Both the position numbers and the translations under genes were made by a program. Under the pieces are notes generated by a model that was not told where the DNA came from, ran no database searches, and worked only from the letters and a program-made list of their open reading frames with translations. 54,294 nucleotides of DNA from Novosphingobium sp. (GTDB lineage: Bacteria > Pseudomonadota > Alphaproteobacteria > Sphingomonadales > Sphingomonadaceae), in the NCBI GenBank assembly GCA_017987575.1, contig JAGNTK010000004.1:1-54294 (forward strand), written 5' to 3'. Positions 38,488 through 47,215 of this stretch are shown one piece after another. The number at the start of each line of letters is the position of its first letter. The first letter of the stretch is position 1.

Positions 38488-39081
38488 ATGATGTCACTGC
38501 CCAACATTCTGACGCTGTCGCGGATCGTGACCCTGCCGCTACTGGCGTTCCTGCTGTGGTGGCCGGATTGGGAGTGGGGCTATCTGATGGCCTTTGTGCT
38601 CTATGCGCTGATGGGCATCACAGACTATTTCGATGGCTATATCGCCCGATCTTCCGGGGCTGTTTCCAAATTGGGCCAGTTTCTCGATCCAGTGGCAGAC
38701 AAGATCATGGTCGCGACTGTAATCCTTGTCCTTGCCGCGCAAGGCGTGCTGCGCGGCCCTTACGTGGGAGACATGCACGTGATTGCTGGCGGGATTATCC
38801 TGGTCCGCGAAATCGCCGTATCAGGCCTGCGCGAATTTCTCGGCGGACTGCAGGTTTCGGTCCCGGTCAGCCGCCTTGCCAAATGGAAAACCACTTTTCA
38901 GATGATCTGCCTCGGCTCGCTGATCCTGGGCAAGGCGATGCCGTGGTGGAACATGGACATGGGCGCACTGACGATCAATGTTCCGCACACTGTCGGGCTG
39001 ACAACGCTTTGGGCAGCAGCAGCGCTGACAGTAGTGACCGGCTGGGATTACCTGCGGGTTGGCCTCAAGCACATGGATTAA
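38488..39081 (+). CDS. pgsA: CDP-diacylglycerol-glycerol-3-phosphate phosphatidyltransferase
   Basis: Membrane enzyme (197 aa) that makes phosphatidylglycerophosphate. The CDP-alcohol phosphotransferase motif D-G-x2-A-R-x8-G-x3-D-x3-D is complete in DGYIARSSGAVSKLGQFLD and its PVAD continuation. Hydrophobic helices surround it. Two adjacent ATGs (38488 and 38491) are possible starts; upstream in-frame codons to 38386 have no family similarity. Confidence 0.93.
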   Translation: MMSLPNILTLSRIVTLPLLAFLLWWPDWEWGYLMAFVLYALMGITDYFDGYIARSSGAVSKLGQFLDPVADKIMVATVILVLAAQGVLRGPYVGDMHVIAGGIILVREIAVSGLREFLGGLQVSVPVSRLAKWKTTFQMICLGSLILGKAMPWWNMDMGALTINVPHTVGLTTLWAAAALTVVTGWDYLRVGLKHMD

Positions 39082-39091
39082 GCCAAAGGAC

Positions 39092-39526
39092 TCAAGCTAG
39101 GCCCAGTTGCTTGGTAATCATTGCCGAATCAAAATAAGGCCGCTCGACCAGAATTTTGTCGCGGCCTGGCGCGAATTCAAAGCTGGCGGCCATGCGCACG
39201 CGAAAGGCCTTGCCGGTCGGCCCGATGACCTTTCCGACATGCCTGAGCGGGCCGAGGTGTGTGCCGGTCAACCAGAATTCCACCAGCACGGTATTCCCAG
39301 CGTGAGCAATCGCGATCACTTCGTTGGCCTGATCGGGGAATGGCACGCGCGAGCCATGAAAATAGCTCCGCACGGCTTCCTCACCGTCGAAAACGGCACC
39401 TGTGCCGTACAACTCGTAGCGCGGATGGCCATCGAATGTGGCGATCACGGCATCCCAATCGTGCGGGATTTCCAATGCCATGTGATCGAGCACGGTCTGG
39501 ATGCGGCGCTGTTCAAGATCAGGCAT
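39092..39526 (-). CDS. NTF2-like/SnoaL-like protein
   Basis: A 144-residue cone-shaped-fold protein of the NTF2 superfamily (SnoaL-like). Features are HDWDAVIATFDGHPRYELYG and the repeated beta segments VLVEFWLTGTHLG. Members act as small enzymes or ligand-binding proteins; the function is not predictable. It lies downstream of oxyR by 12 bases on the same strand, and so may be in its transcript. Confidence 0.8.
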   Translation of the reverse strand: MPDLEQRRIQTVLDHMALEIPHDWDAVIATFDGHPRYELYGTGAVFDGEEAVRSYFHGSRVPFPDQANEVIAIAHAGNTVLVEFWLTGTHLGPLRHVGKVIGPTGKAFRVRMAASFEFAPGRDKILVERPYFDSAMITKQLGLA

Positions 39527-39538
39527 GACTTACTCCCA

Positions 39539-40435
39539 TTATCCAGCCCGCAGTTCCTCGGCCAGCAACCTGAACTCCTCCGAGCGGGGCGAGTTCTTAC
39601 GCCAGACCAGCGCAATCTCGCGGTTGGCATTGTTGCTTTTGAGCGGTCGGGCGACGACGTTGGTTCCGTTCAGAATCCCGGCATCGAGCGCCATTTCGGG
39701 CAGCATCGTCAGGCCCAGACCATTGTCGACCATTTGAACCAGAGTGTGCAGGCTGGTCCCGATCATCGTCGCCGAGGCGCGCAGTTCGGGGCGGTTGCAG
39801 GCAGCCAGCGCATGCTCTTTCAGGCAATGCCCGTCTTCGAGCAGCAGCAACCGGGTTTCGTCGATCAGGTCGGGCGAAATCTCCGCAGGCGGATCGCGCG
39901 GATCGTCCTTTGGAAAGGCGACCCACAGCGCGTCGAGCTCGATCGTTTCCTTTTCCACCTCTCCGGTGGGAAAGGGCAGGGCAAGCAATACGCAATCGCT
40001 GCGCCCGTGGTGAAGCGATTCAATCGCCGCTGCGCTTGGCTCCTCGCGCAGGAACAGCTTGAGCGCCGGGCGTTCGCGGCGCAATCGCGGCAGCATCCGG
40101 GGGAGCAGGAACGGCGCGATGGTCGGGATCACGCTCATCCGCACTTCGCCCGAAAGCGGTTGGCCTGCGCTCTGGACCATGTCGCTGAGTTCTTCGGCCT
40201 CGCGCAGCAGTCGGTGGGCCTTGGCCACCACCGCGTTGCCGAGCGGGGTAAACCGGACCGCGCGCTTGGTTCGTTCGACTAGCATCACGCCAAGCAGGTT
40301 TTCCAGATCGCGCAGGCCTGCCGACAGCGTCGACTGTGAGACAAAGCAGGCATCCGCCGCGCGGCCGAAATGCCCATGCTCGTGCAGTGCCACCAGATAT
40401 TGCAGCTGCTTCAGCGTGGGCAAGTAGGTGCTCAC
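39539..40435 (-). CDS. oxyR: LysR-family regulator OxyR
   Basis: Peroxide-sensing transcriptional activator (298 aa). N-terminal helix-turn-helix LQYLVALHEHGHFGRAADAC. The redox pair is Cys204 and Cys213 in EDGHCLKEHALAAC, spaced as Cys199 and Cys208 of E. coli OxyR; they form a disulfide on oxidation. The start ATG overlaps the stop of rnd by four bases, so it is translated after RNase D. No catalase or ahpC gene is adjacent. Confidence 0.92.
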   Translation of the reverse strand: MSTYLPTLKQLQYLVALHEHGHFGRAADACFVSQSTLSAGLRDLENLLGVMLVERTKRAVRFTPLGNAVVAKAHRLLREAEELSDMVQSAGQPLSGEVRMSVIPTIAPFLLPRMLPRLRRERPALKLFLREEPSAAAIESLHHGRSDCVLLALPFPTGEVEKETIELDALWVAFPKDDPRDPPAEISPDLIDETRLLLLEDGHCLKEHALAACNRPELRASATMIGTSLHTLVQMVDNGLGLTMLPEMALDAGILNGTNVVARPLKSNNANREIALVWRKNSPRSEEFRLLAEELRAG

Positions 40436-41649
40436 TCAGCGGATTCCGGTTCGGCGGGCAATTCAGCCTGATCTTCGGGCTCGGGCACTTCAATACGGGT
40501 CATTTTGAGCCGATTTTTGACCACTGCAAAGGCCATCTTGCCTTCGACCAGTTCGAGCGCATCGCGGCCAAACACCTCAAATCGCCAGCCGTTCAGCATC
40601 GGCAATTCGCGAATTCCGGCGGCGAGCAGTTCCAGCTCGTCACTACGGGCCAGCAAGCGGGCGGCGACGTCAATTTCGCGGCTGCGGATCTTGAGCAGCA
40701 GCTTGAGCAAATCGGCAACCAGCGCGCCCTCTTTGCCCAGCGGGGCACCGCGCGGAGTGCGGGGCGGCAATTCAGCCTCGCTCAATGGCTTGGATCCTTC
40801 GATCGCGGCCATCATCCGGCGACCGATCTCATTGTCCTTCCAGGCCGCCGAAAGCCCCCGGACCTTGGCAAGGTCGGCTTGAACCTTGGGCGGGTGACAG
40901 GCAATATCGGCGACAGTCTCATCACGAGCGATCCGACCGCGCGGGATATTCTTGTCCTGCGCTTCGAGCTCGCGCCAATGCGCCAGCGCCTTGAGCCGGC
41001 CGAGCATCGCCGGATTACGGCCCGGTGCCTTGATCCGCTGCCAGGACAGATCGGGATCGTTCTTGTAGTTTGCCGGATCGGCCAGCTTTTCCATTTCGAT
41101 ATCGAGCCAGGCCCCGCGACCGGTCTTGATTAGGCGCTGAAGTAGCTTGGGAAAAATCTTGGCGAGATGGGTAACATCGCCGATCGCATATTCGATCTGC
41201 CGCTCCGTCAGCGGACGACGGCCCCAGTCGGTAAACCGAGCGCCCTTGTCGACAGCGATCCCCAGCCAGCTTTCCACCAGATTGGAATAGCCGATCTGCT
41301 CACTTTGGCTGACGGCCATCATTGCAATCTGCGTGTCAAAGATCGGGTGGGGGGTCTTGCCAGTCAAGTTGTAGATGATTTCCACGTCTTGTCCGCCAGC
41401 GTGGAAGATCTTCAGCACGTCCTCATTGTCGACCAGCAGGTCGAGCAACGGCGACATGTCGATGTCCTTGGCCAGCGGGTCAATCGCCGCCGCTTCAGTA
41501 CTATCGGCGATCTGGATCAGGCACAGTTCGGGCCAATAGGTGTTCTCGCGCATGAATTCGGTGTCAACGCACACGAAGTCTGCCTTGGAGAGCCGGGCAC
41601 AGAGGTCCGCAAGCGCTGCGGACGTCGTAATCAAAGGATGTATTTTCAT
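40432..41649 (-). CDS. rnd: Ribonuclease D
   Basis: 3'-5' exoribonuclease for tRNA maturation (405 aa). The DEDD residues are seen in VDTEF (Asp29, Glu31), HAGGQDVEII, and YAIGDVTHL with the Tyr of the DEDDy class. C-terminal HRDC-type helical domains follow from about residue 210. The start is divergent from the cupin gene across 169 bases that hold no other gene. Confidence 0.95.
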   Translation of the reverse strand: MKIHPLITTSAALADLCARLSKADFVCVDTEFMRENTYWPELCLIQIADSTEAAAIDPLAKDIDMSPLLDLLVDNEDVLKIFHAGGQDVEIIYNLTGKTPHPIFDTQIAMMAVSQSEQIGYSNLVESWLGIAVDKGARFTDWGRRPLTERQIEYAIGDVTHLAKIFPKLLQRLIKTGRGAWLDIEMEKLADPANYKNDPDLSWQRIKAPGRNPAMLGRLKALAHWRELEAQDKNIPRGRIARDETVADIACHPPKVQADLAKVRGLSAAWKDNEIGRRMMAAIEGSKPLSEAELPPRTPRGAPLGKEGALVADLLKLLLKIRSREIDVAARLLARSDELELLAAGIRELPMLNGWRFEVFGRDALELVEGKMAFAVVKNRLKMTRIEVPEPEDQAELPAEPESAE

Positions 41650-41818
41650 CGGTCTTTTCTGGTTTTGACCCCGTGCGAGGTCGCGGCTTCAATCGAATCG
41701 CAGCCTTCGCCAACCGGCTGCAACCGCGCCCCTGCACCAATTGCGCAGCGATGGAAAGGGTGGGGGAACGGCAATCCCCGCCACCATATTTTAACCCTCT
41801 GCGGCTAAGCGGAAAACC

Positions 41819-42682
41819 ATGCGGCACGTGCACGATTTCGACCTTGGTTTGGCAGGCCCAATTCTGGCCGCAGAGGCTCGCGCACAATTCGCCCAGTCAT
41901 TTCCGCTTCAGCCAGCGGTTCTTGGGCACAACCTTGCCAATCATCCGCTGCTGTCGCTCGAAATGCTGGCCCTTGCAGCAGGCCGAATGAAGCCCGAGCA
42001 TGTTGAATGCCGCAGTTCGGCCACGGCCAATGGCCATGAATTTGCACATGCCGGAACTGATCGTGTTGCCGATACCATCCGCAACATCGGCGAAGCCGGG
42101 CGCTGGGTCATGTTACGCTTTGCCGAACAGCTGCCTGAATTTGCTGACCTGCTCAGCCAGTTGTTGGCTGAGATCGAGCCAGTTGTCGGTCGATTCGGCA
42201 GACCGCTCAACCCGCAGGCCTTCATCTTCATTTCATCGCCTGGGACACTGACTCCCTTCCATTTCGATCCTGAATTCAACATCCTGTTCCAGATCGCCGG
42301 GCAAAAGCGCTTTGCGACCTATCCGGTGGTTGCGCCCTGGCTAGACAATGCGAAGCAGGCTCTGTTCCACCGCGATGGAGACAATCTGTTGAGCTGGGAT
42401 CCAGCCTATGCGGAGGCCGCGACGGTTCACACACTCAATCCCGGAGATGCCTTGTTCGTTCCGTACAAGGCGTCGCATTGGGTTGAAGTCGCTGAAGAAC
42501 CTTCGATTTCGCTCTCGCTAACCTGGTCTTGTGCGGTCACGCTGGAACTCGAAGCGGCCTGGCAACTGCATGGTTGGCTGGCCGAACACGGGATCAGCAG
42601 TAAAGCGCCGCCGGCCTTTCCGGGAAGGTCTCCATGGCAAGCTGGTTTGCGCCGCGGGCTGGGCATGCTGGGTCTGGTTTGA
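41819..42682 (+). CDS. JmjC-like cupin, possible Fe(II)/2-oxoglutarate dioxygenase
   Basis: A 287-residue protein with a cupin-like JmjC pattern: the iron-site HxD in LTPFHFDPEFNILFQIAG (near residue 145) and the distal His in VPYKASHWVEV near 220. The segment between matches a double-stranded beta-helix. It may be a protein or small-molecule hydroxylase; the substrate is unknown. It is followed by an acyltransferase gene 3 bases downstream, a pair found between rnd and aspS. Confidence 0.78.
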   Translation: MRHVHDFDLGLAGPILAAEARAQFAQSFPLQPAVLGHNLANHPLLSLEMLALAAGRMKPEHVECRSSATANGHEFAHAGTDRVADTIRNIGEAGRWVMLRFAEQLPEFADLLSQLLAEIEPVVGRFGRPLNPQAFIFISSPGTLTPFHFDPEFNILFQIAGQKRFATYPVVAPWLDNAKQALFHRDGDNLLSWDPAYAEAATVHTLNPGDALFVPYKASHWVEVAEEPSISLSLTWSCAVTLELEAAWQLHGWLAEHGISSKAPPAFPGRSPWQAGLRRGLGMLGLV

Positions 42683-42685
42683 GCG

Positions 42686-43867
42686 ATGGCGGAGCTTTCA
42701 GACTTCGGGCAGTTTGAGACTGCTCTAACGCGCGAGGGCGAGGTTGGCGCCCGGTTGCGCCTGCTTCGGCTGGATCAGCTATCTGACCACGATATTGGCC
42801 GTTGGATCGATCTGGCTACAGCAACTTCAACCGCCAGTGCCTTTGCGCAGCCGTGGTTCCTTCGCGCGGCCTTGACGCATTGCGACCCTGACCGGTTGGC
42901 GCGGCTTGCTGTGGTCGAACTGCCTGGCGGCACTTGGGCCGGAGCATTTCCTTTAGCACGAAAAGCTCTCCACGGCCGCGCTCCGCTGCCCAATTGGCAT
43001 TCGTGGCGGCATCCAAATCAATTCGTCTCTGCGCCGCTGGTCCGGGCCGGGCTTGATCAGCTTTTCTGGCAAACCCTGATTGACGGGTTGGAGCAGGGAA
43101 GCGGCCCCGAACTGGCGTTATGTCTTTCCGATCTGCCGCTCGATGATCCCGCATCTGACGCACTTTTCGCGCTCTGTTCTGCAGAGAACCGGGCAGTTGT
43201 TTTCGACCGCCGGATCGAACGGCCGGTTCTAAATGGCAAAGCATCACCAACCATGGAGCCCAAACAGCGCCGCCGATTGGCCTCGCTTGAACGCAAGCTG
43301 GGGCGGGAACTGGGCGAGCCGGAATATCTGATCACACGAGATGCGGCGGAGATCGAAGGTCAGACTGAGGCGTTTCTTGCACTCGAGCGATCCGGTTGGA
43401 AAGGCAATTGCGGTTCTGCCTTGGCGTGTTCCGTCAACACTCAAAGTTTTTTCACCGAAGTGCTGCGCGAAGGTAGTCGGGTCAGAGGGATAGAGTTTGC
43501 CTCGTTGCGAGCGGGGGGCACTTTGCTAGCCTTTTCGACGCTGCTAATTGGGCAAGGGCGCAGCTATGGCTTCAAGATGGCCTACGAGGAAAGCGGGGCG
43601 AGGTTCGCGCCTGGATTATTGCTGCTGAACTGGCTTACGGCGCGCCACTGCCAAGTCGGCTACGATCAGCCGATCGACAGTTGCACAGCGCCCGGATCGC
43701 AGCCAGCAGCGCGGCTCTGGCCGGATCGCTGCGCGCTGATCGATTTGCGGATTGCGCTGGGCGGGCCGATGCGACGGGCGGCGATGCAGGCGGTGATCGC
43801 CGGGGAAGGGGCCTACTCGTGGCTCAAGCGGCTCACAGCTGGGCCGCGGGAACCCGCGAAGCCTTGA
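42686..43867 (+). CDS. CelD/BcsL-type GNAT acyltransferase
   Basis: A 393-residue protein of the GNAT fold in the CelD/BcsL group. The region PTMEPKQRRRLASLERKL near residue 195 and AFLALERSGWKGNCGSALAC near 235 match this group, as does RGIEFASLRAGGTLLAFSTLL near 270. Such proteins are usually tied to polysaccharide or lipid modification; the substrate is unknown. It is coupled to the cupin gene. Its last codons contain the -35 hexamer of aspS. Confidence 0.78.
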   Translation: MAELSDFGQFETALTREGEVGARLRLLRLDQLSDHDIGRWIDLATATSTASAFAQPWFLRAALTHCDPDRLARLAVVELPGGTWAGAFPLARKALHGRAPLPNWHSWRHPNQFVSAPLVRAGLDQLFWQTLIDGLEQGSGPELALCLSDLPLDDPASDALFALCSAENRAVVFDRRIERPVLNGKASPTMEPKQRRRLASLERKLGRELGEPEYLITRDAAEIEGQTEAFLALERSGWKGNCGSALACSVNTQSFFTEVLREGSRVRGIEFASLRAGGTLLAFSTLLIGQGRSYGFKMAYEESGARFAPGLLLLNWLTARHCQVGYDQPIDSCTAPGSQPAARLWPDRCALIDLRIALGGPMRRAAMQAVIAGEGAYSWLKRLTAGPREPAKP

Positions 43868-43892
43868 CAAAACGGCCCTGCAGGCTGTTAGG
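43864..43892 (+). promoter_or_regulatory. Candidate promoter for aspS
   Basis: A perfect -35 TTGACA (43864-43869) is followed after 17 bases by GTTAGG (43887-43892), about 60 bases before the aspS start codon. The -35 overlaps the stop codon of the acyltransferase gene, so aspS has its own promoter independent of the accessory pair. Confidence 0.55.
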
Positions 43893-43951
43893 GGCGCAAT
43901 TCCGCGCCAGTTGAGGCGCGCTCCCTGTTTTCTTGGAAGTAGACCGTTCCG

Positions 43952-45739
43952 ATGCACCTTTATCGTTCGCACACTTGCGGCGCGCTCAGCGCCAGTGACA
44001 CTGGCCAGACGGTCCGCCTGTCAGGCTGGGTCCACCGCAAACGCGATCACGGCGGCGTGCTGTTTGTCGATCTGCGCGATCACTATGGCCTGACCCAGAT
44101 CGTGGCGGATGTTGACAGCCCGGCGCTCGCCATTCTGGAAGGTCTGCGGCTGGAATCGGTCGTCACCATCGAAGGTGACGTTAAGGCCCGCAGCGAGGCG
44201 ACCGTTAACCCCAACCTGCCGACCGGGTCGATCGAAGTTTACGCCCGCGCCGCCACAGTGCTGAGCCGGGCCGAAGAACTGCCGCTGCCGGTGGCCGGGG
44301 AGCAGGAATATCCTGAGGATGTGCGGCTGCGCTATCGCTTCCTCGATCTGCGCCGCGAAACGCTCCACGCCAATATCGTCAAGCGCACGAAGATCATCTC
44401 GGAAACTCGGCGTCGGATGGAAGGGATTGGGTTCACCGAATATTCGACCCCAATCCTGACCGCTTCCAGCCCCGAGGGTGCGCGCGATTTTCTGGTCCCG
44501 AGCCGGATCCATCCGGGCAAGTTCTTCGCCCTCCCGCAGGCGCCGCAGCAGTACAAGCAGCTGCTGATGGTCGCGGGCTTTGATCGCTATTTCCAGATTG
44601 CGCCGTGCTTCCGTGACGAAGACCCGCGCGCCGACCGGTTGCCGGGCGAGTTCTATCAGCTCGATCTCGAAATGAGCTTCGTTACCCAGGAAGAAGTCTG
44701 GGAGACGATGGAACCGGTCATGGCCGGCGTGTTCGAAGCCTTTGCCGAGGGCAAGTCGGTAACCCCGGCGGGCGAGTTCCCGCGGATTCCCTATGCCCAG
44801 TCGATGCTCGACTATGGCACGGACAAGCCTGATCTGCGCAACCCGCTGATCATCCGCGATGTGACCAGCGAGTTCACCACGTCTGGATTTGGCCTGTTTG
44901 AGAAGATCGTCGGCAGCGGCGGAGTCGTTCGCCTGATCCCGGCGCCAAACACCGCTGAAAAGAGCCGCAAGTTCTTCGACGATATGAACGAGTGGGCCCG
45001 CAGCGAAGGCCACGCTGGCCTCGGCTATGCCACCCGCAAGGCCGGCGTGTTCGGCGGCCCGATCGCCAAGAACCACGGCGAGGACAAGATGGCCGCTCTG
45101 TGGGATGCGCTGGGTCTTGGCCCTGATGACGGTGCGTTTTTCGCCGCCGGTAACGAAGCGCAGGCCGCCAAGCTGGCTGGGCAAGCCCGGACCCGGACGG
45201 GTGAACAGCTTGATCTGATCGATCAGAACGCCTTCAAATTCTGCTGGATCATCGACTTCCCGTTTTACGAATGGGATGAGGACAACAAGAAGGTCGATTT
45301 TGCGCACAACCCGTTTTCGATGCCGCAGGGTGGGCTTGAAGCGCTCGAAACGCAGGATCCGCTGACGATCAAAGCGTACCAGTACGATATGGTCTGCAAC
45401 GGGTATGAGCTCGCCTCGGGCTCGATCCGTAACCAGCACCCGGACCTGATGGTCAAGGCGTTCGAATTGACCGGCCTCACCCAGGCCGATGTCGAGGAAC
45501 GCTTTGGCGGCATGTACCGCGCGTTTCAGTATGGTGCGCCGCCGCATGGCGGGATGGCGGCTGGGGTCGACCGGATGGTGATGTTGCTGTGCGGGGTCCA
45601 AAATCTGCGCGAAATCACGCTGTTCCCGATGAACCAGCGTGCCGAAGACCTGCTGATGGGCGCGCCATCTGCGCCAGAGCCTAAGGCGCTGCGTGAACTT
45701 CACGTCCGCGTGATCGAGCCGCCCAAACCGCAGGCTTGA
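43952..45739 (+). CDS. aspS: Aspartyl-tRNA synthetase
   Basis: Class II synthetase (595 aa) of the bacterial type that charges tRNA-Asp, and perhaps tRNA-Asn in organisms without AsnRS. It contains an N-terminal anticodon-binding fold ([20 protein letters not shown]), motif 2 near [15 protein letters not shown], a GAD insertion in the middle, and motif 3 in [17 protein letters not shown] strong hairpin follows the stop. Confidence 0.96.
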   Translation: MHLYRSHTCGALSASDTGQTVRLSGWVHRKRDHGGVLFVDLRDHYGLTQIVADVDSPALAILEGLRLESVVTIEGDVKARSEATVNPNLPTGSIEVYARAATVLSRAEELPLPVAGEQEYPEDVRLRYRFLDLRRETLHANIVKRTKIISETRRRMEGIGFTEYSTPILTASSPEGARDFLVPSRIHPGKFFALPQAPQQYKQLLMVAGFDRYFQIAPCFRDEDPRADRLPGEFYQLDLEMSFVTQEEVWETMEPVMAGVFEAFAEGKSVTPAGEFPRIPYAQSMLDYGTDKPDLRNPLIIRDVTSEFTTSGFGLFEKIVGSGGVVRLIPAPNTAEKSRKFFDDMNEWARSEGHAGLGYATRKAGVFGGPIAKNHGEDKMAALWDALGLGPDDGAFFAAGNEAQAAKLAGQARTRTGEQLDLIDQNAFKFCWIIDFPFYEWDEDNKKVDFAHNPFSMPQGGLEALETQDPLTIKAYQYDMVCNGYELASGSIRNQHPDLMVKAFELTGLTQADVEERFGGMYRAFQYGAPPHGGMAAGVDRMVMLLCGVQNLREITLFPMNQRAEDLLMGAPSAPEPKALRELHVRVIEPPKPQA

Positions 45740-45760
45740 TTAAATCCACCGGCATTGCGA

Positions 45761-45792
45761 GAAACCCCCGAACAGTTTTGCTCGGGGGTTTC
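45761..45792 (+). terminator. Terminator hairpin after aspS
   Basis: GAAACCCCCGA (45761-45771) pairs perfectly with TCGGGGGTTTC (45782-45792) around a 10-base loop. It lies 22 bases after the aspS stop. Only a short T-rich stretch follows, and the start codon of the next gene begins 3 bases later. Confidence 0.75.
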
Positions 45793-45795
45793 TTC

Positions 45796-46719
45796 ATGCG
45801 CCGCATCTGCCTTTCGCTGATAGCATTGATGGCCGCCACAGCGGCCCAGGCCGAAACCATCCGCGTCGTGACGGTCTACCCTGCAGCCAGTGATGAAGCC
45901 GCCGCACTTCGCTCGATCCAGGTCGAGCCGTTTGGCGGAAACGCAGGCGAGGATCTGACAATCCAGGCTGAGGACGTGCTGCGCGGGATCAATCTGGGGA
46001 TCGGACCGTGGTTCCGGGTAATTCCGGCCGCGACCGGCGATGGGGGCGAAGCGCTGCTGCGCGGCACGGCCGACACTGAACAGCGCTTCGCCGACTACAC
46101 CGAAGAGCACGAACGCTGCATCAAGGACGCTGACAGCAAATGCACTTCGGCCAAGGAGAAGGTCACCGTCCGATGCCGCCGCCGCACGATTGAACTGGTG
46201 ATCCAGCTGCGGCTGATCGGGCGCGATGGAGCATTGCTATGGTCTGACAACCGCCCCGAAAGCTACACCGATAGCCACTGCGAAGACGCCGAAGGCTCTC
46301 CCCGTGCGCGCAGTTCGGTGGCTCGCGAGCTCAATGGCAAAGTCGCTAGGCGGCTCCGGCTGGCCTTTGCACCGCGCCGTGAGACAGAGGACGTGCGGGT
46401 CGATGAGAACCGCAAGGGCCTGAACAAGGAAGACTCGGCCGCCTTCAAGGATGCGGTCAAATGGACCAAGCAAGATGCGGAGGTCGCCTGCCAGATTTGG
46501 GAAGGGCTGGCCGATCGCAACCCCAACCATGCACCGACCCTGTACAATGTTGGGCTCTGTGCCGAATCCGGCGCGGGAACCCGCGATATGGCACCGCAGC
46601 AGACTTATTCCAGGACTCTTGCGCTCAATCCCAAACACGCCATGGCCCAGCGTGGGCGGGAGCGGATTGCGGCCGGCGTACGCTCAGCACGGCAAATGGC
46701 GGCACATGAGGCGGAATAG
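45796..46719 (+). CDS. Secreted protein with TPR-like region
   Basis: An exported 307-residue protein with a signal peptide (MRRICLSLIALMAATAAQA). The C-terminal part carries a helical-repeat segment (AVKWTKQDAEVACQIWEGL, and PTLYNVGLCAESGAG) resembling a TPR or Sel1 unit; the N-terminal part has a VRCRRRTIELVIQLRL beta region. Function unknown. The ATG is only 3 bases past the aspS hairpin, whose GGGGG could serve as its ribosome binding site. Confidence 0.7.
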   Translation: MRRICLSLIALMAATAAQAETIRVVTVYPAASDEAAALRSIQVEPFGGNAGEDLTIQAEDVLRGINLGIGPWFRVIPAATGDGGEALLRGTADTEQRFADYTEEHERCIKDADSKCTSAKEKVTVRCRRRTIELVIQLRLIGRDGALLWSDNRPESYTDSHCEDAEGSPRARSSVARELNGKVARRLRLAFAPRRETEDVRVDENRKGLNKEDSAAFKDAVKWTKQDAEVACQIWEGLADRNPNHAPTLYNVGLCAESGAGTRDMAPQQTYSRTLALNPKHAMAQRGRERIAAGVRSARQMAAHEAE

Positions 46720-46773
46720 CGGCATTTGGCCTGCTCCATACGTAAGCAAATCGTGCTGAATCGGTGCACCCCC

Positions 46774-46802
46774 TTGCCAGCGCGCGCGGGCTTGATTAGG
46801 GC
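46774..46802 (+). promoter_or_regulatory. Candidate promoter for acpP
   Basis: TTGCCA (46774-46779) and TAGGGC (46797-46802) are spaced by 17 bases, 45 bases before the acpP start. The -10 is a weak match to the consensus. Confidence 0.35.
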
Positions 46803-46846
46803 GACTGCCAACACTGTTTAATCTGCCGTTCACGAAGGGATATACC

Positions 46847-47083
46847 ATGAGCGACACCGCCGACCGGGTTAAGAAGATCGTTGTCGAACACCTCGGCGTC
46901 GAGGCTGACAAGGTTACCGAAGAAGCCAGCTTTATCGACGATCTGGGTGCAGATTCGCTCGACATCGTCGAGCTGGTGATGGCCTTCGAAGAAGAGTTCG
47001 GCGTGGAAATCCCCGACGACGCTGCTGAGAAGATCAGCACGGTCACCGATGCCATCAAGTACATCGATGATCACAAGGGCTAA
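46847..47083 (+). CDS. acpP: Acyl carrier protein
   Basis: Acidic carrier protein of 78 residues for fatty acid synthesis. The phosphopantetheine attachment Ser37 lies in [24 protein letters not shown] lies upstream of the ATG. It precedes fabF, the standard order, but a strong terminator-like hairpin separates the two. Confidence 0.97.
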   Translation: MSDTADRVKKIVVEHLGVEADKVTEEASFIDDLGADSLDIVELVMAFEEEFGVEIPDDAAEKISTVTDAIKYIDDHKG

Positions 47084-47157
47084 TGCCTTTGGCTAGTGGA
47101 CTGGATCGCCGCGTTCCTGCTCCCATCGGGGCGGATTGACGGCGATCACAGTCTTTG

Positions 47158-47198
47158 ACAGGCTCAGCCCGCAAGGGACTGGGCCTGTTGCAGTTTTT
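47158..47198 (+). terminator. Terminator-like hairpin between acpP and fabF
   Basis: A 13-base stem with one mismatch (47158-47170 with 47176-47188) is followed by a run of five T at 47194-47198. It probably ends most acpP transcripts and lowers fabF expression by partial readthrough. Confidence 0.7.
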
Positions 47199-47215
47199 GG
47201 GTTTGGAGAAGTGCA

